The notes under the pieces: model-generated | What the model saw: only the letters and a program-made list of their open reading frames with translations | Told to the model about the DNA's origin: nothing | The model's database searches: none | Part shown: one piece after another, positions 21,544 through 35,039 of the stretch | Layout of the letters: each line of letters begins with the position of its first letter | How positions within the stretch are numbered: position 1 is the first letter of the stretch | Assembly (NCBI GenBank): GCA_963995525.1 | Contig: OZ023209.1 | Coordinates: 7,729,881-7,793,880 of the forward strand | Direction: 5' to 3' | From: Escarpia spicata | Lineage: Eukaryota; Annelida; Polychaeta; Sabellida; Siboglinidae | Length of the DNA stretch: 64,000 nt | Made by a program: the position numbers and the translations under genes

Positions 21544-22310
21544 CTCCCCGTCCCAAAGAGGTATGTCATGGCGCTGACAATTAGTGCAGTAAGAGTGAAT
21601 CCAAGGTCAAACAAGGTCACCGTCAAATGATGAATTTTCGAAAGAGTGCGCTTCCGCAATCATCTAAATATTTCAATGGTCGCGCATCTACTTTAGTTAG
21701 GTACACGATGGCCAAGTAATATATTGTATGAACGATTATTATTTCCACATCGAAATGAGGTACGACATGGCAGTGTTACCTGATATGGTACGAGTGGAAT
21801 TAAGGTCAAAAAAGGTTACCGTGAAATTATGAATATTCGATTTTTGCAATCCTCCGAAAGTTATAAAGTTACAATCACCCTGCAACTGTTTCATTTATAT
21901 GTACTTATCATCTACGATGTGAAAGAATAATTTCTTCTTCTCGTCAAAATGTGATATGATGTGGAGCTGTCAGTTGATGGAGTAGGTGTGGAGCGATGAT
22001 CAAACAAAGTCACCAACAAGTGAACAATTTTCGAAATTGTGTCATCCTGGCGAACGTCATACACCATAAATGGTTGCGTATATATACGTTACCTATTTAT
22101 TCATAGCAATGTAGTACACCGATGGAAAGCCAACTTTCTGCCCGTAAAAAAGTAATACGACGGGTAGTTATATATTGGTGCAGTAGTTGTGGAATGAAGG
22201 TTAAACAAGGTCACCATCAAACAACGAATGTTAAAAAAAAACCACTCCGCAAACATTCTACATTTACAATGGTTGCATAGCTATTTTGTTAACATACTCT
22301 AGGCTGTTTG
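21521..22310. repeat. Four diverged tandem repeats of about 197 bp
   Basis: A shared core starting ggtcaaacaaggtcacc recurs at 21605, 21804, 21998 and 22199 (spacing 199, 194 and 201). Each is preceded by a related block (gaaagctatt.atctcc.cgt, then a gacatgg-like run) and followed by gaattttcgaaa and a tccgcaa/aatggttgcg stretch. Copies are perhaps 60-70% alike by eye. Confidence 0.65.
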
Positions 22311-22385
22311 AAAATAACAGGAATTCGTGATCGATCCATCACAGAAGGGATCAGAAAAAGGTGTATATGGATGCCACCCTGAATT

Positions 22386-23730
22386 TTGAAGGTTATTTCA
22401 GGGTCACAAACTTCAACTTGAGTCAAAATAATTTAATTAATTAATTTACATCTTCTTACACACACCTTTGCATAACGCCAAATATGTTAAGATTTGTACA
22501 TGTATTGTCTATGTTTTCCGGTGTTGAACTTTGAATTTTCTCATAAATATATAGAATAATCTAATATAAAAACGTGATTTTCTCAAATGAGTTTATCGCG
22601 TACACCAACGTTGTTTACACACCCAAATATTCTTTTCAAGCCTGTTTGTATATATTCCTATTGATATAATGTACACATTATTTATTGCTACACGTGTTTT
22701 TGGTCATTAACATAACGTGAAAGTCAAAGAACTTCCCGAAATTGTAATTAGGATGTTGAAGAATAGAGGTGGCAATTAGATTAGAACTCTACACGCAACA
22801 CAGTTCACCAACTGTCAGACGTTTTGAAGAACGAAACAATTTAATATTTCATGGAGGAATCTAAATTTCAAGATCTGATTGACATACGTGGAAACTATGG
22901 AAATTATACTGATACGATTGGCAGCAATGTAGATTTGTTTGCTGCAATTATACATTGGCTAACCATCTACGATCATACAAACTATGCCCTCCCGATGGAG
23001 AACACTCTCTCCGGCAAATGTGAAACACCCCGAGAAGACAGCAACAGAGATTCATGCAGTATTCTTAAAAGGAAACTTTATTTTGAAGAAAACCAAAAGG
23101 CCCTTCAACCATATTCCAGTTAATCAGGCAACATAATTGATGTTTAGATTATACAAGATGCGTAATAGCATCATCGCCATTACAAGGGACGATCAAGCTA
23201 GGGATATGTTTTGCGTCATATGGTCAGAACGATTACTTTTGTCACAGAGCTCAAGATCCTCCCTCTTCTGCATGGAAGATGACGTGGAAATGACCACGTT
23301 CAACTACTCTGATGGTATCCGCCACGGATGAAGCATGGAAGCGTGACGGTGATGACCCAAAGAAGCTTGTCACAAAGTTCTTGGTGTGTTCAGAGGAAGT
23401 GGCGGTGAATATGGAAACACTGCCTTACAGGTGGGAGCGATGGTCATGGGCGCAAGAGTGGTGGCCATTTAACCACTGTTTTGCTTCCTGTCGACGGAGT
23501 TACTTTCCTGTCAAGCGTGAGTTTGTCAGCAATACCGTTGCTGACTCCATACATGAGCCTACATCGGAAACCGGATTGGCCCACATAGTAACTACATGTC
23601 TTTATGGCAACGAAATAGTCTGCTCCAAGTGACGTGGTCAATAGTCAACTCATCTAACAGCTAAAGACCAAGAACCAGAGTAGTTTATCATCATCGTGAA
23701 GCAACGACTGGCTGAAGAAACTACATGAAT
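22386..23730. other. No gene firmly recognised
   Basis: Open + frames at 22851-23123 and 23312-23632 are 90 and 106 residues long but contain no motif I recognise and no clear splice signals. They may belong to the 5' part of the LINE that ends downstream. Confidence 0.3.
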
Positions 23731-23732
23731 TC

Positions 23733-24540
23733 ATGACGCACCGAGTAAGCAACGTTCATAAACGTTTGCAACTACACAATATCTTCAGCAAACACGCACT
23801 GAACGTGAATGTGGAGAAGACAGAGGTGCTGTGGGTTGGGCAACAAAACAAAGAACTGGAAATACACGTGGAGGGAAAGAAACTAAAAAAAGAAAGTTTT
23901 GTATACCTGGATGGAGCGGTATGTGGAGATGGCTCCACGGAGACAGAAATTTGCAGGAGAATACAACCAGGGGTTAATGCATGGAGGATAATAAAAGGTG
24001 TGATGGGAGAGAGGCACGTGTCGCGAAAATTGAAGGGAAACGTAATATGCGCATGTGGGACACAAGCCTATCTGTATGGCCTAGAAACAATAGCAATGAC
24101 AGAGAAGCAAGAGGAGAGGGTACAAGTGTGCGAAAACAACTGGGTCAGGAGAATTACTGGGGTAAAGAAAATAGATAAGCGAAGAGCAGAAGAGCTGATA
24201 GAGGATGTTGGTGTAAAATAAAGTGTCAAGAACAAGTTGGTGAGAAGTCGGTTGAACTGGGCTGGATATGTGGAGCGAATGGGGAGGAGAACGGATGGCA
24301 AAGAAAGCAGATGCCAGGAGAGTGGAGGGAAAATAAAACGAGGGCGACCAAGACTGAGGTGGAAGGGTTGCGTGAGGAGAGACCTGGAGGGATTGAAAGG
24401 GGAATGGAAAAAAAGAGCAAACGACCGAGGAGAATAGAGAAGGGTGGTAGAGAAAGTAGTGCAAGCGCAATGAGGAGGAAGAGAAAGAAAATGTCGACGT
24501 ATCCAAGCCAGCCTCGCCCCTGAAGACAAGGAACGATGAG
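23733..24540 (+). mobile_element. LINE fragment, end of the RT ORF (lineage A)
   Basis: Reads VNVEKTEVLWVGQQNKELEI, FVYLDGAVCGDGSTETEI, VCENNWVRRITGVKKIDKRR, then in the next frame RSRLNWAGYVERMGRR and KRGRPRLRWKGCVRRDLEGL. These are standard features after the RT catalytic core of animal non-LTR elements (EKTEV, YLG, R..WAG...RM, RGRPR.RW.D...RDL). A stop at 24219 and the frame change show it is not functional. A second copy of the same end lies at 58.7 kb. Confidence 0.75.
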
Positions 24541-24834
24541 GAGAGCAGGTGAAAGTTACAACAGCAGCGTACCAGTCACTAATTTGAACGTTTATTGGTT
24601 CCGCGTGAGTAGCCATGAAGAGGGAGGCGGATCAAATGGATGACAGTGCGTGTGGTGATTGTTGTTCACCAGCGTTAACTTAAACTTACCGCCAGTTGAC
24701 CTCACCTCTGACGCAGCAACCACCAAAAAGGGCGCAGTAAAGCTCCGAAAGGGAATATCGACGAAAACAGGAGGTACTGCGTCAAGAACTGCGTTCACAA
24801 AGGAAATAATCACAGTAAGTTGGTACAATGACAT

Positions 24835-27800
24835 GTGAGCCAGGCGTGGACACACGGCGTGCGTGGGCGAGGACAACAAAGGCATCGTGAACATCTGGAC
24901 ATGCCCGTCGCGACGCATTCTGTCAACACCAATGCAACGACTACTCGAGAAGACGTCGGTGCTCGAGCCGTTGGTCTTGAAACTCGTGCGATCGAACCAG
25001 CAGCTCGTCACGTTGGTCGGTGAGCAGCGGCAAGAATTGTGTGGCCTACGAAACGACGTCATGGCTACGAGCAAGCGACCAAACGCCGACGACGCGAAAC
25101 CACTGGCAGTTACGCTGCTTGTCAGGAACTGCCTGCTACGAGTTGCTCGCATAGAGAAGACCGCTGGTGGACATAAAAATTCGCAGAAAATCTGGCGCTA
25201 CGTTCATTGATATTGGAGAGACGATAGAGACGCGGCGAAAACGAACAAGATCTATGAGATCGTCATCGTCGGGCGCACTCATGAGGCGATGGTGTCGACG
25301 AACGTTGACGATAGGAAGGAAAGCGTTGTACATCTCCTGCGGAAAGCGAAAATGGTGACGCCACCCATCACGTTGTGCAGCGTGCTGCATTCGAAGCGCA
25401 GAACCGATCCACAACGCTGGGCTGACGTCAATTCACGTGTGACGAAAACGACGTGACTTCACTTTCCGAAATGGTGCCATCGTGCGGCATTCGAAAGGAA
25501 TGGACTGCATCTTTCGGTGAGCGGAGTTTGCAGATTGCTCTCAAATCTAGCTCTCCCAACGCAGAAAATGAGACGTAATTGGCACCGACAACAACAGCAA
25601 TACCAACATGTGGCTGTGCCGATAGCAGCGACCCACGAACAATCTCGTGGCACAAGAGGGTTGCCGGACAATAGAAGTGCGTCGAACGGGGACACAAAGA
25701 GAAGCACCACATCCGTGACAAGGGAATCGGCCTGAACGAACTGGCCAGTGAACATTCTGTGGACGAAGAGAGACTAAGAACGACGAGAGGTTACAAAAAC
25801 GGCCAGAATAACACGGCCATGTCATATACGGATGTGTATGGAATTTAAACATTCGGTCTATAGTCACACCTTACCGTAATATACTACCACACAGAACATC
25901 AGGTGTGAATACAGACAATCTAGTCCCGCTCACGAAAAATCCCCGGTGGAGCTTACCAGCGAAACTGAGTATCAAAGCTCGGTCACTCAGTATTGAACAA
26001 TCTGTTGAGTTACTCCCGGTGGCACGCTTGAACGACGTTGCATGCGAGAGTGTCACAGAAGCTTGGTCCAAGAGCCACATGTCGTCGGAATATGTCGGTT
26101 TGGCAAGTTTCAGAGGAGGAGTGGCGCGTTATGTAGCCGAGACCGCAGTGTAATATCGGTTACCTGACAGTGAAGATGCTGAACACAAAGTGATATGGAT
26201 TAGAATGAAGCCTAACAAACTACGAAGAAAACACTCGTGTTTGATTTTAGCATGCCATCTGGTGCTGACATTGGCTCTTTGCGAGAGTATCTGATCACTT
26301 GTCTGGACACGGTGTTGCGTTGTAGCCCAAACTGTGGTGTTATTTTAAGTGGGGATTTTAATTAATCCACTCGTATTTACGCACACATTATGGATACAAG
26401 CAACTTGTTAAAAACAGCCATTCGTAATTGTGGAATATTGGACAAAATATGGTTTAACATGTCATCTGTGGTGTGCGGTTGTCCTACAGTTCTTGGTGGA
26501 TTGGGAACATCAGACAACAAGATGGTCTTACTGGTCCCATCGTGGTTCCCAACACTTGGCACGGGCATGGGCCAGAAAGCTTTACCAGGTGCATGGATAA
26601 CAATGAATAAGCACAATGCACGTCGGCGAGGAACAGTTTAATTCCTTCCAGGAAACCATGGGCCATTTGATGGGCACGTGTTTTCCATACAAGACTGTGT
26701 CACGTCATAGCACTGATAAACCATGCGTTACAGACGGCTTCCGCCACCTGATCAGACAGCGGCAACGGGCTCCTACGTCCTATGAAATGGAACAAGCCAG
26801 AAGAACTGGGGATTTAGTGAATCGCACAGCGCCAAGATTGCGACAGTTTTACCAATCAACAATCGCATCACTCGAGGAATCATCGACCTGTGACTGGTGG
26901 AAGCACATGAAGGCTCTCATGGGAATGGCATTTAGCAGTCGCAAAGAGATGCAGGGGCTAGCCAATACATTTTACTGGTGGAGATGTGGACAGCTTCGCT
27001 AACTCTGTGAATGAGTTTTTTTGTGACGGTGAGCGAAAACCTGCCGAGATCGCAGTCTTCCCACCAAATTTAACTTCATTGAACCACTGCCAGCTAAATT
27101 AACTATTAGCGTGGCTGATGCAGAGGTGGCACTTAATAAGGTCAAAGCGAACAAAGCCACAGGATCGGACATCATTCCACCATGGTCTTTGAATGACTTT
27201 TCGCACCTTCTCGCACCACCAATCACAGTAACATTCAACAGCTCACTCAGAGTAAGTGTACTACCGAAATTGTGGAAGTCAGCAACCATTATTCCATTGT
27301 CAACGAAACACCCGCCAGATGCAATTGAAAGCGATGTTAGAACCATATCGCTTACTCCAATAATATTCTGGCTAAGGTTTTTGAGTCTTTAGTACGAAAG
27401 TGAGTTGATATTTATGTTAAACCCCAAATTGACGACAAGCAGTTCGGATGTATTGCGGGAACTTGTACCACGGACGAGCTGGTTGAAATGTTTCACAAAT
27501 GGTATGAAGCCACTGACGTGACAGGCAATATTGTAAGAGTTATTTATATACTACAGCAAAGCGTTTGATACAGTTAATAATACTAATGCTAATTAATAAA
27601 CTGGTTGCAATGGACATACCAGCACACCTTGTCCGATGGATGGCAGCGTTTCGACTAGACCGTGAACAGAAAGTTAAGATCGGTGACGCAGTGTCAAAGC
27701 CAAGCTACCCTAATGGGGATACTCCCCAGGGAACCTTGTCGGGACCAGACATTTTGGGATCATATCAACAATTTACATACACCGTGCCTAATTTATAAAT

Positions 27801-28880
27801 ATGTTGATGATAGCACTATATTTGAAATATGTAACCAACGGATGATATCTGACATATAGGATTCTGCTGACATCACTGCACAGTGGACTAGTAATAATGA
27901 TATGTGCATCAATACGAGCAACACAAAAAGAAACGGTTATATGTTTCTGTAAGGATAGGACATTTGTGGAATCTTTGCCATATATTGATATAACTGGGAG
28001 TTATATTGAAAGAGTTATTCAAGCAAAATTTTTCGGTGTAACTATATCTTCTGATCTAAGTTGGAATGCACATGTGCATGAAATTGTTTCAAAAAAGTAT
28101 ATACGATCTATCAGTTGAAACGGGTTGGTATCAATCAAAATGACTTGGTTAGAATTGATGTGTCTTTGATTACAGAAGTAGTGGAATATGCTTGTCCGGC
28201 ATGGCACAAGAATTTGCCTAAATACTTATAGGACAACATCGAGCTCATTTAAAAACGGTGCCTTAAAACAATATACCCTGGTTATACGTGCGAGGATGTT
28301 CTGCAGATGGCAAATCTGTTAGCGTTGCACGATTATTGATTTACTTGTGTAAAGCGTATTTTGTTAAAATGAATCGTGGTGACCACAAATTGAATACCTT
28401 ACTACCAGACACTTGAAATGTTCCATATACGCTTAGATCGTTTAACGAGATAGCTGTACCAATGGTGAACTCACATTGCTCCACGAACTCATTAATACTG
28501 GTGTTTAGGACACTGTCAGAACACTTAGATTTTTATTATGCATGTCTTAACAGATAATTGTAATATTTAAAGTAATTTATTTCGTTTTAATGTAATTAAT
28601 TTATATTAAGTGTAAATAAAGTTAGTAATACAATTATAATGCACAAGTTTTAACATACATTGTGTTGGGGGTCACTGGTCGTTTTTGTGACTTTATTTAA
28701 GAGTGATTTTAGTGTCATTGCATTACATTTATTATGTACAAAATGGTCTGTAGTTATTTTAACATGTTTTCTTGTGTTTTATAACAAAATATTATACTTG
28801 TATAGGTTTGTGTATTTTATCATGAATGTATGTACAATCCAACTGAAAAAGTGCCAACAATAACTTGATTCTGATTCTGA
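24835..28880 (+). mobile_element. Near full-length but dead LINE (CR1/Jockey-like)
   Basis: From 5' to 3' in shifting + frames: a coiled ORF1-like stretch (VLKLVRSNQQLVTLVGEQRQ near 24960), an endonuclease piece ending SGDFN and SDNKMVLLVPSW (26330-26560), RT pieces KANKATGSDIIPPWS (27150), then NKLVAMDIPAHLVRWMAAF, GDTPQGTLSGP, YKYVDDSTIFEI (27790) and a C-terminal IQAKFFGVTISSDLSWNAH (28015). The 3' end has a ttgattctgattctgaa run (28863-28880), a usual CR1/L2-type tail. Many stops. Confidence 0.75.
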
Positions 28881-29220
28881 ATGCGTATTTTGTGTAGCTC
28901 GATTTTCGTAAGCTGCTGGACAGACCCGAAGACGATGACTTTTTATTTTGAGTCATTTTACTTAAAGAAATTTGCGGTCATCCACGTTCTGATCTCCGCT
29001 ACACATTCATTGGACCGACGACAGGACCTCAAGTATTTTTGACTCCAAAAATAGAACAAATAGGTTGTGGGATAGGTTCTGATGATGGGCCATCACTGTC
29101 ATGGCGTCGAATTTTGTCCTTGAGGTAATATCGAATATTCAAATTATTAATTGACTTTAACATTTCACACAGGCATGGAGGGTTTTCACACGAGCAAATA
29201 ATTGTCCGTATAAAAGACTT
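28881..29220. other. No gene firmly recognised
   Basis: One + frame from about 28940 to 29130 is open for some 60 residues (GHPRSDLRYTFIGPTTGPQV and on) and ends near a gtaata donor-like site, but it lacks a recognisable domain or an obvious acceptor. Listed only as a weak exon possibility. Confidence 0.25.
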
Positions 29221-29227
29221 TATAAAG

Positions 29228-29412
29228 CCCTACGCACACGAACAGCACAACACACACGCACACACGCACACGAACACGCAGGTGTACGCATGCACACTCA
29301 CACAAGCAATCATGCGCGCTCACGCAAACACGCGCGTACGGGCGCACGCACACGCACACACAAACACACATGCACACACGCACACACGCACGCACGCACG
29401 CACACATACATA
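29228..29412. repeat. Impure (CA)n/(CGCA)n tract
   Basis: Cacacgcacac- and cacgcaca-type simple repeat with many interruptions; frames across it are artefacts. Confidence 0.9.
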
Positions 29413-30179
29413 TAAACTTAGCTGCTGTGTAGTGACACACCGGCCAATGCTGTGTTTATTTAGATCATATTAATGTTACGTGGCCCCATTGCGTGATCGT
29501 GAAAACATTATCCTTTATTTGACGCATGTGCGTGAATTGAATGCAATTGCTACTTTGTGACTGTGAAAAGTATCGATCTGTTTCAAAACTCTATCCGTTG
29601 GTCGCCACTGCTTGCTACTTGAAATGTAAACACCGGTGATAGCCATATATGTATTGTCACTCTACGTAGCGAAGTGTACGACAAGAGTGCCGATGTATGA
29701 CTGTCTGTCATAGGCACATAAATAGTATTGTCTAACAACTTATAGCTCCTATGACGCTGAACGTGTCAAACACTTTGAAATAAATAGCTGTGTTTGGATT
29801 AATATTATTCGTGCAATTCACCATAGTGCAGACCCGTGAGATTGCTTGCATGAGCTCGCATTCATACTTGTGATATGAATATAAATGGGCCGTGGCTTGT
29901 GCCCATTATTTACGCCAGTGACATCAACAATTAATATGGACCCACTATAGCTGGCGTCGACAGAACACGACTTTATCCACATCATACGACAACAGTATCA
30001 CAAACAATAGGAACACACACAAGGAAGAAGAAGTCCTGCTCTTATTGTACAGTAGCGCTGCGGTTCAACATGTCTTAAGATATCTTTACAACAGACGAGT
30101 TATGGAATACGTAAGTAAATGTTGCCCAATCCCATGACAAATTACGATGCGTAGCAACGTATAAACAACAACCGACCAG

Positions 30180-30412
30180 GAAGTGTGGCTTACCTTGGCT
30201 ATTATAATGGCCGTGGTGGCGGAGTATTGGTTCTAGTCCGTGACAGTCCTAGTAGAGCTACGTACCTGGTTCTGCCAACACAGTTGGGTTTCAACCGCTG
30301 GCTGCGTCAGCCGTGCGTGTACGATCATTTCAGCAACATGTTCTCGTGGCAGAGTCAAGACCAGCAGGTCCCAATCTACGACGAAACTGGCGAATACGTT
30401 GTCATTGCACCG
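30180..30412 (+). CDS. Unrecognised internal exon
   Basis: A 233-bp open block has a usable acceptor (aaccgaccag) and a strong donor (gtaagta), phase 1 in and 0 out. It reads SVAYLGYYNGRGGGVLVLV, RDSPSRATYLVLPTQLGFNR, WLRQPCVYDHFSNMFSWQSQ and DETGEYVVIAP. Composition and codon use look coding, unlike the LINE-filled surroundings. I do not recognise the family. No neighbouring exon could be joined to it, so it may be a genuine exon of an otherwise hidden + strand gene, or a relic. Confidence 0.5.
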
Positions 30413-32394
30413 GTAAGTAACTGCTTTGCCTACATATGAAGCTTATTAGAACATGCACTCGGTACAAGTAAATCTGGCATTGAAGCCTCGTGCGACTTAC
30501 GAATACGATCGCTTTTATTGCACATCTGCTTTATATGTTGACGATTTTGCAAGAATACAATTTTAAGGATTTGTAAGAGGATTTGGGCTATGAAAAATAG
30601 GGAAACTCGAAACACGAAAACTAATTATAGTTTTAATTTTTTGATTTTATTTATGAAGTCCTGCCTTACGATGTTTATGGTAAATAGATGTTCATTATTA
30701 ACTTTAGTAAACATTGGACTACTTGCAGTAGTACATGATTATGGCATAATAAATGCACAAGTTGTTTTTGCAAAGCCTCACTCACTCATGTATGTCGTCC
30801 ACTGGGATCGAACACTGTTGTTTCTAACCATCCAGACTTCCCCCTTCCCTCGTTGTCACTTGTACCTCTGCTGGCCTAGTGTTTCTATATCTTTGGTGTG
30901 TTCTAATACGGAATCCGGGCGATGCCGCCCTGGCACCCTTGAGCAATTTTCAAAATAAGCAAATTAATGTCGCCATTATAAATACATCTAAGCGGACACG
31001 TGATCATATTTCAACATATGTCACAAGTAGCCAATGCTGGAACAAACAGCATCAACATCATATGCGATGGCACCGATGTGTTCGCCCTGCTCCTCCATTA
31101 CCACGCAGAATTCGGTCTTACCTGCAGACTTGCACTGGAAAGCACCAATCCTGGTCGGGCAATTATAAACTTCGCAGCAACACTTAAGAAATCATAAAGG
31201 CTACAGGTTTCATTGCAGTCGGAAGTTCGTGAGGAGGTCTGATAAAAAAATAATACAACACAGGTGACAACAACACCAGAACTAAAGCATCTTCAACCGA
31301 TTACAGAGGTATTTGAAGAAAATGTTTGCCGGATCTACAACCAGACAACCCTTGATTCAACACCTCCAACACTGGATGCCACGAAGTTGGATGGACACAT
31401 GATGACGTAACGAAATCATAAACACCAGTCACATTGTCATCCAGTGCCATTTTCGACCCAGCTGATATTCATGAATTAATCCGATATTAATTCACCAGAC
31501 AAACCCTGTCATTCTGCACTGTGTCGGTGTTCTGCAGCACGATTATCGGTTACACTGCCTGTCGATGAGAGGCTGATTGTCAAAGTGACAATAAACGAAT
31601 AGATAGCGAAGAGAGCGGAACACATTTGAAGACCATGTCATGATTTCGTCAATTTTTACAAAATGAAAGTTACGAATACCTTGTTTGGGATGCTATAATG
31701 TATACTTCAAACATAATTAATAAAACACGATGTTTCGTTAATGGCGTTGGTACAGTTATATCGTATTTAAGAATGTTTGACTATCAGCGTACAAGTCATC
31801 TTTTAGATGGCACCAAAAGGTTTCCCGACCCTGTGAACATTGGGTTAGACACCCCATTTGAAACATAAATAAATAGTTCCGACGATATTGACAAAACAAA
31901 ATTTTTTCTCAATGGCTGCTGCCAATTTGCATATTATATGACATTGGATGGAAGAGCAACCATCAGAATGTCCTTGTCGATATTGTATACTCTCAAAATG
32001 TAGGTAGAGACACGTCGCCTGTTTTACTATCTAGCATATTTACTGTGATATTAGCTAAATTTAATATTTTGTAAATGGCGGCACTTAATTTGCATATTTT
32101 GGGTAAAGAAGTGTTGTATTGTTCTGGAAACATCCTGACCAGTACCACATACCTTCAAAACATGGGTATAAACATTTCATTTGTTGTGCTGTTGTCAATA
32201 GTTACTGATATATTAACGAAAATAAAACATTTGATAATGGCGACACTAATTTGCTTATTTTGAAAAATGATCAAGGGTACCAGAGTTGCATCACTCGGAT
32301 TCTCTATAAGGACCCGTCAGATATATAGAAACTGCACAAACTTTTCCGAACCGTAGTGCGAGGTTGTCTGGGCAACTGCCGGACTAAAATGTAA

Positions 32395-34440
32395 GAACAA
32401 GAACAAGAAAGTTTTATTTAGACCCCAATTACAATATATGTTATATATCAAATTAACATAACATGAATAGACGTATATATTCGTATATACAAATGCAGTG
32501 TAATTTCAAATTAGATGGGGTCTGTGACTCCTATTAAGACAATAACAGTCGCTCTCATATGAGCCACAATAACAATTTGTTTCAACCAAATTTTTCCGAA
32601 GGAAGTGCAATGTGCTGGAAAAGAAAAGAAACCGAGATTGTTTGATTACATATACGCATGTACTGGAGTATTAATGATATGTTAAAATAAACAAATAATA
32701 GTTGTCAATAGTACATATCAATATACTTATAAAAACACACATATGTATATGCACAGATACAATACCCATATGCTGATATATATATATATATATATATAAT
32801 AAATATCCGTACATATCACATACAATAATACAGTTTATTGACTTTGATAGAATGTATAGCAGTTTAATATTGTACACGTACCTACGTATTTTTCTAATAA
32901 ATTGTTTTTCGCATAATTAGCAAAATCTCTGAAGTTATGTGTTCCAATCTTCTCTGTGACTAACTTTGAGGTATTGTTAATGACATGTGGCAAACTGTAT
33001 TTAAGACATCTTTTGGCAAATTCATGTTTTGTTTTGAGTGGGTGTAACTTGTTGTAATTGTGTACGTAAGCATTTGTATTTAGTTTCCAATTTAATGATG
33101 TATATATTTAAAATAAATTTTAAGATGTCATCAATTTTTTGAGACATTCAGTTTTTTTCAATTTTCAAGTGGCTCAGAGTTTGAATTATATTTACTTATA
33201 GATAACATTTTCATAGCTTTCTTTTGTATTTTCAACATTCGACTACCGTATCCCCACGCCATAATCTAATAGTTGATATGTGATAAAAATAACGTATTAT
33301 ATAAGATCATTTTAATTTCTACAGGAAAGACATGTTTTAGTCTGCTTAAGATGCCGTCTGTTTTGGAACACTTGTTTGATACTTTTTCAATGTGTTTATT
33401 CCAATTTAAATTTGTATCTAAAGTAAGTTCAAAAAATATAATTCATCCACTCTTTCTATGTTTTGCCATTGATATTGAGCGTAAAGTTATCGACAGCTTT
33501 ATTTTCCATGTGAAAAATAATATATTTTGATTTGTTTCTGTTTAATGATAATTTATTGATGTTTAAACATTCAAGTATTTTAAGGAGTTCATCATTTATT
33601 GCCGATTCGATATTTCTATTTTGGGAATTACCACGAAAATAATTGATAGTGCTAAATAAGGTGGCATCGTCGGCATATATAAGAAAGTTAAACTTTTCAC
33701 TAGCTTTAGGAAAATCATTAATATATATTATGAATAATAGGGGACCAAGAATAGATCCATGTGGTACACCAATTTAGAAATTCTGAGAATCGTCTTCTAA
33801 TACTCAAGTAGCTGTTACATAGATTTAGGGTTGGACCTTGTAATCCATAATATCTTAGTTTATTTAATAGTATTGAGTGATAAATTGTATCGAAGGCCTT
33901 AGAGAGGTCAAGAAAAATGCTGAAAGGAACACAATTTTGATCAATTTGTGTAATTGTTCTATCTACTAGTTCAAGTGATGCATATTCGGTAGAGTTTTTC
34001 CTAAAACCATATTGATTTTTAACAAATAGATCAGAATCATTAAAGTATGCAGTTAGCTGACTAGATATTATTTTCTCTAACACTTTTGAAATTGTTGGAA
34101 GAAGAGATATGGGTCTATAATATATAAAAAACAGTTGGGTCATCTTTCTTAAAAATAGGAATTACTTTAGCGAGTTTAAGTGTATCAGGAAATATACCAG
34201 TATTTGTTACTTGATTTATTACCAGGGTTAATGGTTTGATGATGGAGGGTTCAATTATTTTCAAAAGTTTAGAGGAAATACCGTCACAACCACTACTGTT
34301 TTGGGGAAGGCTTTCAATGGTTTTCTTGACTATTTCTTCATCAACATTTAATATACTAAAAACGAAGTGGACATTATCATTTAATGTCTTGTGCTGTCGA
34401 CTGACCTATACTTGTACGAATGTTTTTCTTTAATATTCAA
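32395..34440 (-). mobile_element. LINE, 3' part, lineage B (Jockey/CR1-like)
   Basis: On the - strand: ESLPQNSSGCDGISSKLLKI, FPDTLKLAKVIPIFKKDD, YRPISLLPTISKVLEKI, QYGFRKNST, FLDLSKAFDT, FLIYADDATLFSTI (catalytic ADD at about 33680) and LTLDTNLNWNKHIEKVSNKC. The 3' end is near 32395, where a gaacaagaacaagaaag run (- strand ttgttc repeats) marks the tail. Frameshifts near 33770 and 34140 break the ORF. Confidence 0.8.
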
Positions 34441-35039
34441 TTATATGTTTTTACGTTAGTTAGAATGACTTCGTACATAGGTAAATTTGGATTATACATT
34501 TTTAGTTTCTTATAAAGCGAATCTCGATATTTGATTGATTTTAGAAGGCCGTGTGGGGCCCATGTTGATGCTTATTTGTATTTATTATATTTCATGATTT
34601 TAACAGGCATATGCTTATTTTAGCGCGCATTATTTCTTCGTGTATTATGGTATAATTTAAATTGGGGTCAGCCGTAGGAGATTTGTTTAGTTTGTTATAC
34701 ATTGCATCCGAATTTATCTAAACTTTAACATGATGCATAGCCGCCTTATTTTGTAGATTTATTCGAACAAATTTTGGAGGAGGTTTATATTTTACGTTGA
34801 TATTCATGATTAGGAAGTAAGGTTGATGATCAGAAAGAGTATTTGTGAAGATTCCTGCAGTGCTACCTAATATTGATTTATTTAACTTACTGAAAACGTT
34901 GTCTATCAGTGTTCCGTTAGTTCTGGTGAAGCGAGTTGGAAAGGTAATTTTCAGATAAAGACTGTATGAAAGTATAGTATAAAAGTATTCACTAATATTT
35001 TGTTCTCGTTCATTTTAAGTAGACAGATTGGGTGTTGGG

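Larger units (their letters stand above)
20781..22385 (-). mobile_element. Candidate DNA transposon with a - strand ORF and internal repeats
   Basis: The left edge carries agggtggccac and the right edge, read in reverse, agggtggcat, a possible short inverted terminal repeat. Within lie a - strand coding remnant (21229-21543) of a transposon-associated kind and four diverged ~197-bp repeats. The boundaries are guesses; other short repeats of agggtggc could mislead. Confidence 0.35.

Noticed and set aside
24068..24616. 182-residue - strand ORF, and the other - strand ORFs over 24.6-25.8 kb
   Set aside because: Antisense shadows of the + strand LINE, whose + frames carry the family motifs.
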